NCBI GenBank assembly: GCA_037833965.1
Contig: AP031353.1
Location: 13,394,501-13,458,500 of the forward strand
DNA: 64,000 bases
Origin: Marchantia polymorpha subsp. ruderalis
Lineage: Eukaryota > Streptophyta > Marchantiopsida > Marchantiales > Marchantiaceae
Reading direction: 5' to 3'
In this document: in pieces, positions 1 through 11,159 of the stretch
How positions within the stretch are numbered: position 1 is the stretch's first letter
Layout: every line of letters starts with the position of its first letter
Program-made: the position numbers and the translations under genes
Notes under the pieces: generated by a model
Told to the model about the DNA's origin: nothing
The model's database searches: none
What the model saw: only the letters and a program-made list of their open reading frames with translations

Positions 1-1100
1 TGCACGTGAAGTGCTCTTGCTCTTACGAGGATGGAATGCACAGAAGATAGAGGCCAACTAGTTCCTCTGCTTTTTCACTTGGATGACATAGCCGATACAC
101 TAAAGAACGTTCTACAGCCGTGAAGGTATTGGTGAATCTCCCACAATATCAAATCTCTATAAACACTTGACAGGTGTTTTTCCCAAGATTCTTGAAGTCC
201 ACACTCAATCCAATTATTAACAAAATAAGTAAACAATCGAATAGGAAAATCAAACATCAGAATTGTACGTCTTTGGCATTCATATAAGGTCGATGATAAA
301 TAAAAATTCAAATCGTGACATGTATTGCATGGTTGTCCGCATGTAGCCTAGGGTAATCAACATCTTGAAAATTAAGATCAATAAAAGATTGAAAATCACA
401 TTACCTTATTTGTAGCTCAACTGCAGAGCTACCTGAATGGAAAATTTTGTTCTCGCTGTATGAAGAATTTTTATCTCACATAAATATATGTAGCAAGAAC
501 CATGACTCTCTTTGATTAGCAAGAAAATAAAGAAGAGTTTAAAATTCAATTTACAAATAAAATTATGTATTTATCTTTAAATCACAAGTTAGATTATATC
601 ACATAATGAAAAATTATTCTTCATCAATATTTGGATCTTATTGTCATTTACTCAATCTACAAAATCTACTTTTGGACAGAAAAATTTAATCTAATAAAAA
701 CATAATTTGTATTAGAGTAAGTCTTGTGGAGATTTCTTTCAATGAAATGCTTATCTCACTTAATATATTATAAAAATGTAAAAGTTGATCCAAAAAGATA
801 AAATTGCAATTTGAGTTGCACTTCACATGTCATGGAAAGCTTAATATAAATTTAATATGAATGTTTTTCAAAAAATTTGAAAAACAAAGATCCATATTTA
901 TTAATTTAATCATTAGACACAATATTTAAGATAGTATATTTTCTTTAGCGTTGTGTTGAATCTCATCATTTCATGTTTAAAATGACAAAATCCAAGTAAA
1001 ATCTAGCCAAAATAATTGATAATTGATCTACTGACAACAAAAATTGATTCGTACATTTAAAAAATCACATAAGATTTCAGAATATTAAATCAAATTAATA
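1..1100. repeat. Segmental duplication, left copy (truncated by window edge)
   Basis: This stretch aligns by eye with 14377-15550. The first ~180 bases are nearly identical (the shared run begins tgcacgtgaagtgctcttgc), and similarity then decays with small indels but stays traceable through blocks such as ttctcgctgtat (near 451 and 14839), cttttggacag (near 668 and 15107) and gaaatgctta (near 745 and 15160). Similarity is lost near 1100. No gene is recognised in it. Because it begins at base 1, the true left boundary lies outside the window. Confidence 0.8.
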
Positions 1101-1690
1101 AAGTAAATAAGTTATCATGGACGTGAAACACAAGATCAACTTTAGAATTTTAGTATCGTTGGTATTCATTCTTTTCAACTTCAAAGTGCATGTAGGTATC
1201 TAGTAGTACTTGAACTTGTTTGTTGTATATATAGAAAGTCTCAAGACATTGTATCTCACTCTCATCAACACCACTTATACCTACTCTTTACATTATTAAT
1301 AGCACTTTCAGTTATCTTACTTTGAGCGTTTTATATAGTCTTGTTAGAGAAATCTCTTTAAATCTGGTATATTTTGGTATCTCTTTAAGCTAATCCCTCA
1401 ATGTTTTGTTCAATCATAAAGTTGCCGTTTGCAACAATCTGACATGAGTGCACTACCGATCTTTTTCCCAAAAGTTAGTATCTAATACTTTTTGTAGAGA
1501 TGTTGTACTAGATTTTCATTGAGGATTTTGCATGGATTTAAATAGACTCACTATTTTGTCAAGTCCAGTTGTTTTTGAAGTACAATTTCTCTTTAGACCA
1601 TAGATTAAACTTAGAGATTTCATTTTATGACATAAATATGAGCAAATCTATCTGAATTTCTTTACTTTTTCACTTTTTATTATCATTCCA
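1100..1690. other. AT-rich non-coding stretch
   Basis: AT-rich sequence with no convincing coding signal. It leads into the sharply more GC-rich repeat block that begins near 1690. Confidence 0.5.
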
Positions 1691-2088
1691 ATAGATTACA
1701 ACGCACGTAACCCTAGAACATTGTGGTAACCCACTTTTTGTTTTTCGCCGGAACTAAAACATTTTTGATTAGTAAGTACCGTGGTAGTAGCTGTAAATAG
1801 TAATCGGTACGCAAAGCCAGAGTAAAAAGAGGATCGAGGACAGTCAAGGGGTTTTGGGCTTAGGCCACAGTGGAACGCTTGGAATGGAACGGGCGGTTCA
1901 CGCTGCAGGATTCGCTTTGAGCACCTTCGGCGGTAGATCACTCATAACTTCCTCAATTCTTAACGCCTTGAGTTACTTAGGGTCTCGTTAAAAAGAACTC
2001 GACGTGTTCGTTCTAACGAGCCCAAGAACGCCTGGAACGGATGAGGACTCAGGGAGTTGTGACTGTCGGAAGATGCGAAGGAGAACGC

Positions 2089-2571
2089 CTACGGATAGGC
2101 TGAAGGAGTTCGTCGTCGGCAGAATATCCACCTTCGGCCCTGGATGTTCGCCTTCCGCGACGGACGTCTTCGGGTCAACTTCAAGTCGGCAAACTCGGAG
2201 TCGGAGAACTCGGGGTCGGCGAACTCGAGGTCGGAGAACTCAGAGTTGGCAAACTTGAGGTCGGCGAACTCGAGGTCAAAGAACTTCAAGTCGGCAAACT
2301 CGGAGTCGGCAAACTTGAGGTCGGCGAACTCGAGGTCGGCGAACTTCAAGTCAGCAAACTCGGAGTCGGCAAACTTGAGGTCAGCAAACTCGAGGTCAAA
2401 GAACTTCAAGTCAGCAAACTCGGAGTCGGCAAACTTGAGGTCGGCGAACTCGAGGTCGGCAAACTTGAGGTCAGAGAACTCGGAGTCGGCGAAACATCGT
2501 GCGGGCGCCTTCGGCGATAACAGATAACAAGCCTTCGACAGTGTGCCTTTGGCGAAGGATAAAACCGGCAT
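2089..2571 (-). CDS. Hypothetical pentapeptide-repeat-like ORF over the minisatellite
   Basis: A 160-codon minus-strand frame with an ATG at 2569-2571. About 26 non-repetitive residues come first, followed by 21 consecutive five-residue repeats (FADLE, FADLK, FADSE, FFDLE) and a basic C-terminus. In true pentapeptide-repeat proteins Ala and Leu of A(D/N)LXX point into a right-handed quadrilateral beta-helix. Here several units have Ser in place of Leu, which would weaken the core. The frame exists only because the underlying DNA is a 15-bp satellite, no splice or promoter signal supports it, and it lies in a probable mobile-element block. Treat it as a candidate, not a gene. Confidence 0.15.
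   Translation of the reverse strand: MPVLSFAKGTLSKACYLLSPKAPARCFADSEFSDLKFADLEFADLKFADSEFADLKFFDLEFADLKFADSEFADLKFADLEFADLKFADSEFADLKFFDLEFADLKFANSEFSDLEFADPEFSDSEFADLKLTRRRPSRKANIQGRRWIFCRRRTPSAYP
2186..2485. repeat. 15-bp minisatellite, 20 units, with 60-bp higher order
   Basis: Twenty tandem 15-bp units of consensus tcggcgaactcgagg. Units 7-10, 11-14 and 15-18 form a 60-bp higher-order repeat in the order ..cttcaag, ..ctcggag, ..cttgagg, ..ctcgagg. As the period is a multiple of three, frames stay open: the minus strand reads FADLE/FADLK/FADSE pentapeptides and the plus strand SANSE/SANLR. The minus-strand pattern fits the A(D/N)LXX consensus of pentapeptide-repeat proteins (Pfam PF00805), but a chance translation of satellite DNA is just as possible. 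Confidence 0.9.
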
Positions 2572-2752
2572 AACTCTTTCAATTCGTAACGGTTTGACTC
2601 AGTTAGGGTCTCGTTAGAAAGAACTCGACGCGCTCGTTCCAACGAGCCCAAGAACTCATGAAACGGATCAAGGATCTGTGAGTTATGGGTGTCGGGAGTG
2701 ACTGTTACAAATAGGCAAAGGTGCGGAAGTGCGTCTTCGGCGGTCAACGCCT

Positions 2753-2839
2753 TCGGAGAACTCGGAGTCGGCGAACTCGAGGTTGGCGAACTTCAAGTTG
2801 GCAAACTCGGAGTCGGCGAACTCGAGGTCGGCAAACCGG
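2753..2839. repeat. Second, shorter 15-bp minisatellite array
   Basis: Five full units plus a partial sixth of the same 15-bp family as 2186-2485, preceded by a copy of the same leader (2567-2695 matches 1943-2070). The pair is therefore a larger direct repeat with an offset of about 620 bp in which the satellite has expanded more in the left copy. On the minus strand this array encodes FADLE/FADSE/FANLK in the same reading frame as the larger array, but a stop codon near 2683 separates them. Confidence 0.85.
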
Positions 2840-2997
2840 ATGCGGTTTAGAGATCTTGCGGAGTCCATATCTCTGCGATGGACGGTCGGATGGATCTGAA
2901 ATTTGGTGGGGCCGTTGATCTCAGTCGGCCACGCATGCCTGCAAATATTCAGCCTCAGATCTCGGATGTAACGACGCTGGCGGCTCTGTACAGTAGG

Positions 2998-3040
2998 CTT
3001 AGGATTTAGATTTAGGGTTAGGGTTAGATTTAGGTTGTAA
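2998..3040 (+). repeat. Short degenerate telomere-like motif
   Basis: The run around tttagggttagggttaga resembles the plant telomere unit TTTAGGG but has only two to three imperfect units, so it is at most an interstitial telomere-like scrap. Confidence 0.3.
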
Positions 3041-4059
3041 GTTAGAGGGGAAGGTAGCCGCCGACTCCTCAGGTGTAGGATCTGTTGCGGCTCGCACCCT
3101 AGCGGATAGCGAAGTGTTAGTTAGGACCTTAGAGAGTATACAGTAGTTCAAGGCGTTTTGCCCTGGGACTCTTCCAGTTTCGGAAGTGCAGATCAGGAAC
3201 TCACTTTCTTGGCGTGTTTGTGCATTTTGGTCCTGGCACCACGTAGAGAAGCTGCAGCATAGCGAAGTTACCGTATGTTGTAGTTGAAGGCCTTTGGCTG
3301 AATGTTCAGAGCTAGTACCCGGTTAGAGACTTGAGTAGTGCGGATCTGCACCTGCGGGTGATTTCTGATGCTCAGAGCCGGTTGCGAGTTAGAGACTTGA
3401 ACAGTTCCCCCTTACTCCTTCGAGTGACATATCCTGATTGTACTCCTACGGGAAGTTTCCCCTGAATGCCAAAGTGAAGTTTTATTACTTCGTGTAAGCC
3501 TTGGTTTGCAATTCAGGTTGTGTGTGTGTGTTACTGGATTGTGTCTCAGTTAAGTTCTCAGTCGGGCCTGTACCCCCTGCGTTTGGTGTGAGTCGAGGGT
3601 GACGTCCACGGCGTATGAAGGGGCTTCATTCCGAAGTGGGAAGTCCAGTCCGGGTTCCCTACGCTAGTTCCTGGCGGAAGGGCAGTAAAAGCCGGAGTGG
3701 GAGTCACTACCTGCAGAACCTCTGAGTGAACTTTTGAGACACTTTCCCCCTGAAATCCGAAGCGGAGGTCCTGACCGACCTCCGAGTTGTGCTTTTGCGA
3801 GTTTCAGGTGTGTGTGTGTGTGTGTGTTGAGTGACTACGCTGTACTGTGCATCCTCCGAGCATCCTCCGAGTCGAGCATCCTCCTCCGAGTCGAGCCTCC
3901 GAGTCGAGCACTGCAGTATTTCTGGGAGTGACAGTCGCCTGAGAATTCAAACTCTACAAAAGTCTGTTAAACATGACACTTTTTACTCTGTGTGTTGCCT
4001 CTGTCCCTGTGGGTTCGATCTTTTTACCACCATACTGCAGTTTTAGCCTTTGGTGGGTT

Positions 4060-5500
4060 ATTACAAACATCCGTAAAATCTTTGGAAATATCAACATCAC
4101 GCTAGAACTATCAGGCAATTCTTTTTTCATGACATCTTGCGATTTTTTCAACTCACTGATTTGAGTATGTGCAAGAATAAATTGGGCTGCTGTAGCTTGA
4201 ATTCTTGGCAAAGCTCATCCAACTCGTTCAAAATCGTTCGTACAAGTTTAAAGATTTTATATTGAAAAGCCGTTATGTAACCAACTTCACAACTTCAAAG
4301 TTATAGCTTTGTACCACTTGAAAAATTTACCACTAGTGCGCAATGTCATACCTCAGTTTCAGTTCTGGTTGACTTTTCACATCAAAAATATGGCTTGCGT
4401 AAAAGTGCAAATTTGACTTCAAATTGTACAAACCTAAAACTAAGAAAGTGCCATAATTTCGTGTGTACACCTATGTTTCATTTGAAATTTGGAGCACTAA
4501 AGTGCATTGTTACACTCCACTGCCAACAAAATATTAGCTTCAGTGGATATTTCACACTGAAGATATGACTCTCTTAAAATTTCAAATTTGACTTGACTTG
4601 CATTCTACATACTCATAACCTCGATGATTATCTTTTGTCTCAAATCTCAAGAAATTGAACTCGATCAAACACCGAGTTCTTGGCATTTTTCAACTTTGCA
4701 GAAGTTCACTCATGCCCGCGATCTGGAAGAAAATAATTGCTCAAGAAGTGGGGCCTATTGCTGCTAGTTGCAAAATTCCATCACACTAATACAACAACCC
4801 ATAAAGTGAAAACACTCAAAGAGAGTTTATATAAAAAAATGTTCTCTATATGAAGAAAACTGCGAATAAAGAAATCCACAAATTTTGATATCTTTTACTA
4901 CTTTTGTAACCCGTGAATTTCAAAACAACATAATCTTTTCTCTAGACATGATCTTTCAGTGAAATTTAGTTTGACAAATAGCTATTCTTCCATACACACT
5001 CACACAAATTTTTGAATGATAAATCAAAAAAATAATTTGTAATCTTTGTAAAAAATTGTACAAGATCAAACATTTGGTACTTGTGAAAATCCCTTGAACT
5101 TCCAACACTCATAACTTTCTATCTACATACAATTTAGTATTGAAACAAAAACTGAAACCTATTTCACATTTTGCTTTACAATTAATAATTTTTTTTAGAA
5201 TGCTTTGAAAATAATTTTTTTATACCTAAGACTACTTATCTCTTAAATTGACATCGTCTGGGAAAAAAAGCACCTTACCCTACTGATTACTCTTGTTGGC
5301 TCTATCAAATGCCACAACATTCAATGTCAAATCACATCGAGTAACAAAAAAATCTTCAAACACATAAAAACTGTAAAACAACGCGGAAATCCTTGAGCCA
5401 TCAACTTGTGAAAACACAAAGGTGGGATTGAGCAGAATGAATTGTCCATTCTTTACTATATAGCTTTTCAAGAAAAATTTCAAAAATATTACCTAGTAAG
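4060..5500. other. AT-rich non-coding stretch
   Basis: No coding, RNA or element signal recognised. Composition is AT-rich, with frequent homopolymer runs and only short frames. Confidence 0.5.
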
Positions 5501-5533
5501 TGAATAGTACACTGTAATACAATTTGGAAGGAC

Positions 5534-5700
5534 GTAGTACACTCAACTCTAGTACAACATGTAGTACGAGTTTGTAATACAACTTGGAAGTACAAGTTTG
5601 TACTACAACTTGAAAGTAAGTACTACACTCAACTCTAATACAACACGTAGTACGAGTTTGTAATAAACCTTGAAAGTACGTACTACATTCAACTTTAGTT
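5534..5700. repeat. Short degenerate tandem repeat (gtagtac/acaactt words)
   Basis: The phrase actcaactct..tacaacaYgtagtacgag occurs at 5541 and 5627, with a shorter related piece (attcaacttt) near 5687. These are imperfect local duplications of about 86 and 60 bp. No gene function is suggested. Confidence 0.7.
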
Positions 5701-5811
5701 ACAGTAAACACACATAGCATTCACATTATTTATGGTTTTTTTCCTTAACTTATATTCACACAAAACACTAACCACATTGTAGTCTCAAACCTCAAATAAA
5801 TCCCATGACAG

Positions 5812-6860
5812 CGGACATGACCCTCACAATGTTTCTTTTATGTTTGACTAAAGTGCAGTACTTGACCCTTCACATCAGCCTATATGTCACTCACAATGTT
5901 CCACTTATGTTTGGCTAAAGTGCACTACTTGGCTGACGAGATTTTGCTTTGTGTTGTGACATGATGGGACTCTCTTTCAGCTGTATAAGGCCCCTCTTTG
6001 AGTCGGTGTAAAGAGCTTTGTCCTTGACTAGAAATATGAAGAGTAATGATGCAATCACTATGCCTAAATCTCTTCGCATTGAGCTAATGATATAAAAAGA
6101 AATGATGCGGTCATTGTAGCATGAGACTCTTATTATGCCGTTGACAGTTAACGAGTATGAAAGGAGTATGATTCATACTCCTTTGTACAATGATTCATAC
6201 TAAATAGATCATTGTATGTACATGGGTAACAAGGATTAAATTTCATCTTGAACACCAACTCATTTGTATATCAATACCTTAGATTTTTACTCTCTGCAAA
6301 TCTAAGATGAGTTTTGTCAGCTAACTATGCAAGATCGATTGAATCTTGCTGATCCACTCGGATTGTTAAAAGGTCGTGCAGAGCTAATGATCATCTAGAT
6401 TACAAATCTTTTATATCACTTGATATGACCTTCACAATGATCCCGTAACTTTTGGCTAAAATGCACCACTTGACGGACGAGATTCTGCTCTGTGTTTTAT
6501 CATGATGGAACTCTCTTTGTTAAGAGTTTCATGAGTCGGTGTTTAGAGTTTCATACTTGACTAGAGATTGAGAGTGGAATGATGCAGTCACTATATAATG
6601 AGAGACTCTTCACATAGTGCTGTTGACAACTAACAAGTATGAAAGGATTATGAATCATCGTATGTACATGGGTGACAAGGACCAAATTTTATCTTGAAAC
6701 CCAAGTAATCCATAAATCAATTCCTTGAGTTTCTCCTCTATAGTGTTGAGGTGGGTTGTGTCAACTAGCTCAGCAAGAGAGGTTGAAGCTCGCCGATACA
6801 CTCGGACGAGCAATAACTCGTGTAAAACAAATGATCACCCAGAATACGAATCCTCCACAT
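5812..6860. repeat. Local direct duplication, ~0.5-kb unit
   Basis: The phrase (t)tcacaatg..tttggctaaa.tgcac.acttg occurs three times (near 5825, 5890 and 6430). The last two begin longer matching units (about 5881-6395 and 6422-6860) that share gacgagatt, gagtcggtgt, acttgactaga, gtatgtacatggg and the block after it. Each unit ends with gatgatcA-type sequence and no gene is recognisable. Confidence 0.75.
6161..6183. repeat. 23-bp near-perfect palindrome
   Basis: Arms aaggagtatga and tcatactcctt are exact reverse complements around a single central T. The palindrome sits inside the left unit of the 5.8-6.9 kb duplication and is broken in the right unit. Confidence 0.8.
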
Positions 6861-6869
6861 CATCCAATA

Positions 6870-9600
6870 TGTACTAACATTTTTAAACCTACTATTAATA
6901 ATACCATAACAAATAACATTAATCTTAAAGTATTTACATAAACGTTTTAATCATTAAGTAAACATTGATGAAATGTTTTAGTTATCAGCATATAATGAGA
7001 TTTATAAAAATTTTAGGTTTTGATTTAATGATAAAAAGTTATCCAAAATAATTTCGTGTGTCAAAAATTCAAAACATATTTGAACAAACTTTTACGCCAT
7101 TTATTCTTTGAAAATGATTATAAATGCCATTAGTATCAGTTCAAAAATCCATTTAGATTATAAACTAAATATAATGCAAATCGAGTTTTTTTTATAATAA
7201 AAAATGTGACAACATGTCGTATCTAGCTCTATCCCCGACCATAAATGGAAAAGAACTGACAAAAAATACAAAATAGAAAAGACGAACAAAGGGAAGAGAG
7301 TCCACTAACTTCTCACGCCTTCTGCTTGCTTCGCCGATTATCACAAATATTTCGTCCCTGTTAAAGGAAAGATCGGTAATTTGTTTTCTTTACAATTCAA
7401 ATCTATGAGTAATAAGGATTTCAAAGCTGAATAACAACGTTATAACTAAATAAGTAATTATTATTTTTACATAGCAATAAATTGAAATAGTTCAATTGAT
7501 CATCATGGAAATTAACTGTTATTTAGAAAATTCAATTGATGAATTTATTAAGTATCACCACTTAAAGCTCTAAAAAGAACTTGCAAAACCTGCAATTTAG
7601 AATATTGTATACTTATTTTGATATTCATATATTTAAATAAATGAAACTAAGTAAGCTAAAATAAAACATTGGCTAGCTTTGAGGCACATGGAGTTTCAAG
7701 ATCAAGTTAAGCGTGCATAATTATTAGAAATATCTCCAAACAATGATCTCCATCTTATTATAAATCGAAACAAAATTTTCAGATTATCATGCCCATGTCG
7801 CACTATATAATGTTATAGCATGCATGTCAGATATCTAATCGTTTTAAAGACAAAAAAGGCATACGATGAAATAAGCAATGTCAATTATTTTAATTGAGAT
7901 TTCTGATAAAAAGTTACAAGGATAATTTAAATTGCAACTTTGAACTATACTTTTTATCTTCAACGTGATCGCTTTTTACACATGATCAAAATAACAATGT
8001 AGATATTATTTTAAGTTTTCAACTTCAAATTTTAATATACATTTTGTGAAAAAATTATGATACAAAGCATCTATGATCTTTACAAAAACATCTTAATTTT
8101 TTGAATCACCAAAAATATAGGTACAAAGTTCAAACATCAAAATTTTCAAAATCGTGATGTTTTGAATATATTTTTTATTTTTTTTCATCTGTTTAAATAT
8201 TATATCTTAGATGGTCCTACAATTTCAAAATAAAATTTGAATTTTTATGACGATCAAACATGAAAGAAAGAGTTCACTACAATAACAAAAAATAAAATAC
8301 CAAAACAATACAGGTAGCTAGCAAGAAAAATATGACATTCGTCGTATTATGTCCACTCAACCTCAACAAGCTTTGCTGATAAAATCTTAACTTGTGTTGC
8401 AGAGACTTACAAGCATCTTTCAAAAATTATTTAGAATATCAATTGATTAGCTTAATCAACAAGGCTTAAGCTAATGAAAGTTGATATAAAATGGACTTTA
8501 TACATGAAAATCATTCTTTTGACTCACATCTTCAAAACCATTGATTTTCATAAAGCATTTGATTCTTTAGAGAGATTATCTAGAAGAAAACCGACAAAGA
8601 ATTATCTCAAAACTAGAGCGAATTAAAATCATAGTCATAGAGTAAAATCTGATAAAGAGATTACAAGTTTGATGTGAACTTTAACTTGTGCTTCTTGTGC
8701 AAAATATGCAAAGGAGCACAATGTATTCTAAAATTTTTAAATATAATAATTTGGGTCAATGCATGAACTGGATTTAGTTTCTCATCAATGTGTACAACTT
8801 TAATCTTCTTATTGAGACTATATCGTTTTATAAAGCGATATTATATGTTGATGTATTTCATAGCTTTTCATATACTCTATATGGTGCAAGATATAATGGA
8901 CTCTTCTTATCACAATAAAGATTGATAACATTCTATTGTTATCTCATGTCATTGATCCTTGTCATTTCAAAAGATTCATTTCGTATTGTGATCATTTTTG
9001 TCCTAAAGATATATTGTTTGTTGTAATGGGATATTTCAAGATGTTTGTTTCACTTTATTTTTGGTTTACAAAGACATATCTGTTATAATTAAAGGATTAG
9101 AAAAATAATGTGAATTCTGAAGACCAGGTTTTACTTTTTAACTCATAGTCCCTACAATCATCCTTATTCAACACAGTGCATTCTCAAAAATCTAATTTTA
9201 GAAACTGCATCCAAGTAGACTTATATATTTGACTATACATATATTATGATGCAAATGCACAATTGGCTTCAACAGATATATTAGATAATGCATGAATTAG
9301 TCTTTTCAATTATCAATAAGGATGAATATTTGAGTCATATATATCAGTTTATTTCTCATTGAATCAACATGATACTAAAGGGCCTATGATATACTCATAT
9401 TGAGTTCAGATATGTGAAAGACTGAATACATCTCTAACAACTCGTAGAGATTCTCTTGCATATTGATTGTTATTTTGAATCAAACACACAATTTTGTACA
9501 TTCATTTGTCATTAACTGTTCATACATAATTTTTGGATCTGAATTGATCACAATGTGACATAGAGTGATATTTTCATAATCAACAAACCATGCAGTGTGA
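6870..9600. other. AT-rich non-coding stretch
   Basis: Very AT-rich DNA with no credible gene, RNA or mobile-element signature that I can recognise. Confidence 0.5.
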
Positions 9601-11065
9601 TTGCTGTAATTAGTGCCTGCAGATCGTCAAACTCAAGAATGTAACTCGCGTTTTGCTTTGGATTGGTTGCTGTGGCTTGAGATGAGATGTTGCCTCCATA
9701 GGGAACACATGGACTTCATTTCATTCACTTCACTTCATTTTTGGGATTCAGGTCTTTCAAAGTTGTGCCAACGCATGCTCGAATGATGGCCCAGTTTACC
9801 ATTTGTGAACATTTTAATCTTTACGGCATTAAGCTGGAATGCGTTCTTTATAAACAATGGGGTCTGTGCAGTTCCTTGGAGGTAGTTTCTCAATGGCAGC
9901 GACGGCTCAACTTGACACTTTCCTTGTACACGAGAGCATGATTCAAAACTTCTTCTGTTCTTTCTAGAGGAATGTCTCAGTTCCAATAGTACCCAATGCT
10001 CATGACTCTCTTCATATTCTCAGAACGTCATTACGCAAATCCATCTGCAAAGTTTACAAAAGTTCATATACTACGCAGCCATAAGTTATCTACGACAGTT
10101 CTTACTCTACGCGTAAAGGCCCCATCTCTCTTGCTAGTATGCTGAGATTCGCGTTAGCGTAACTGATAATTCAATGATAAATCATCGCCATAATAGATTT
10201 CTACAGATCATAATCTGTAGATGATGCGATTTGACCCGGGCAGGTCTACACAGTACCGGAGTAGTTGCAGCTAAATCGGACAAAGCAGAAAAGACTAACA
10301 GACCTTTGTTTTCTATTTTTTGTAATTTTCTAACATAGGGAGGCATAGATTAGAATACATTAGAATTCATATCAGCTAGCTAAAACATAGATGTGACCAT
10401 TCGAACACCCTGGAAGCTGACTGTAGGCAGCCTTTGGTCAGACTAAATCCCAGAGACTTTCATCTATGAGGACTGAAAATTTATAAGTTTTTCGTCATAT
10501 TCCACTAGCTTATTTCACCTTGCGTTGATGATTCATTCTGACATATACTGTTATAAACCAGAAGTTTCTGAGGACGACGTGCTTCAGAACTAATGAACAT
10601 TTCAAGTCTTCCTTCCTATTTGGCGACCATAACGGAGTCAAATTCGGGTGGACTGATGTCAAAGGCCGAACGAGAGATTATCTTTGGAACGTCGATAGTG
10701 GCACTTCTTTATTAGAATAGGAAATTGTCAGGATATCGAAGGCAAAGTTAAATTATCAATTAGCCTCAGTAGAAATTGGATTGATCATGTACGTTTATAT
10801 AATATAAATCTGTACAGTTGCAGCAGTGTGAAATCTGGATTCTTCAGGAATATCTCTCTGTCTTGAAGAGGTTGTACATGTCGCTTTTCTGTTCTGGTAA
10901 AACTGGTCCGCAGGCATAGTTCTCATAGGGTCGATTCTATGTATGCAGAAACAATAGTCCTTTCGATAGATAAAAATAAAACTGGTATTTTCTGTGAAGA
11001 ATTGCAGTGCCATTCCCTAAACAGCTCGGATTGTAATGATCAGAACTCCGTCCTGGACATATGCA
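9600..11065. other. Moderately GC-balanced non-coding stretch
   Basis: GC content rises relative to 6.9-9.6 kb and short frames overlap on both strands, but none has a recognisable domain, start context or exon structure. It may be the remains of an older gene or element. Confidence 0.4.
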
Positions 11066-11068
11066 TAG

Positions 11069-11155
11069 AGGTGTCTAGGCATGCCTAGACACCTTGTGGA
11101 GGAACAGATTTTACTTTGGAGGAACCATTTCTGAGATCTGGTTCCTCCAAAGTAA
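11069..11155. repeat. Two adjacent perfect inverted repeats
   Basis: First, 11069-11094 is a perfect 26-bp palindrome with half-site aggtgtctaggca. Sixteen bases on, 11111-11127 (ttactttggaggaacca) pairs perfectly over 17 bp with 11139-11155 around an 11-base loop. Both are exact, so the structure is either recent or maintained. It lies about 1.6 kb upstream of the germin-like gene and does not resemble a terminator or a tRNA. Confidence 0.9.
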
Positions 11156-11159
11156 CCTT

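Larger units (their letters stand above)
1690..4060. mobile_element. GC-rich repeat block, probably LTR-element derived
   Basis: Base composition changes abruptly from AT-rich flanks to GC-rich here. The block holds a 15-bp minisatellite, a duplicated ~130-bp leader (about 1943-2070 and 2567-2695), two GT microsatellites (near 3516 and 3806), a triple repeat of cctccgagtcgagc (3864-3909) and the repeated phrase gttagagacttga (near 3324 and 3391). Near 4000-4022 the minus strand reads gatcgaacccacagggacag, a phrase that resembles sequence often seen near the ends of plant LTR retrotransposons; that resemblance is from memory. No gag or pol domain is visible, so this could be an LTR/leader fragment or a non-autonomous element. 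Confidence 0.35.

Noticed and set aside
2186-2485. CRISPR-like array
   Set aside because: The 15-bp units are contiguous with no spacers, in a eukaryotic genome.
2144-2527. Plus-strand SANSE/SANLR repeat ORF
   Set aside because: It is the other strand of the same minisatellite and has no known repeat-protein consensus.
2998-3040. Interstitial telomere
   Set aside because: Only two to three imperfect TTTAGGG-like units, which is within chance.
4005-4030. Possible tRNA T-arm (gggttcgatc)
   Set aside because: No acceptor stem, D-arm or anticodon arm can be folded around it.
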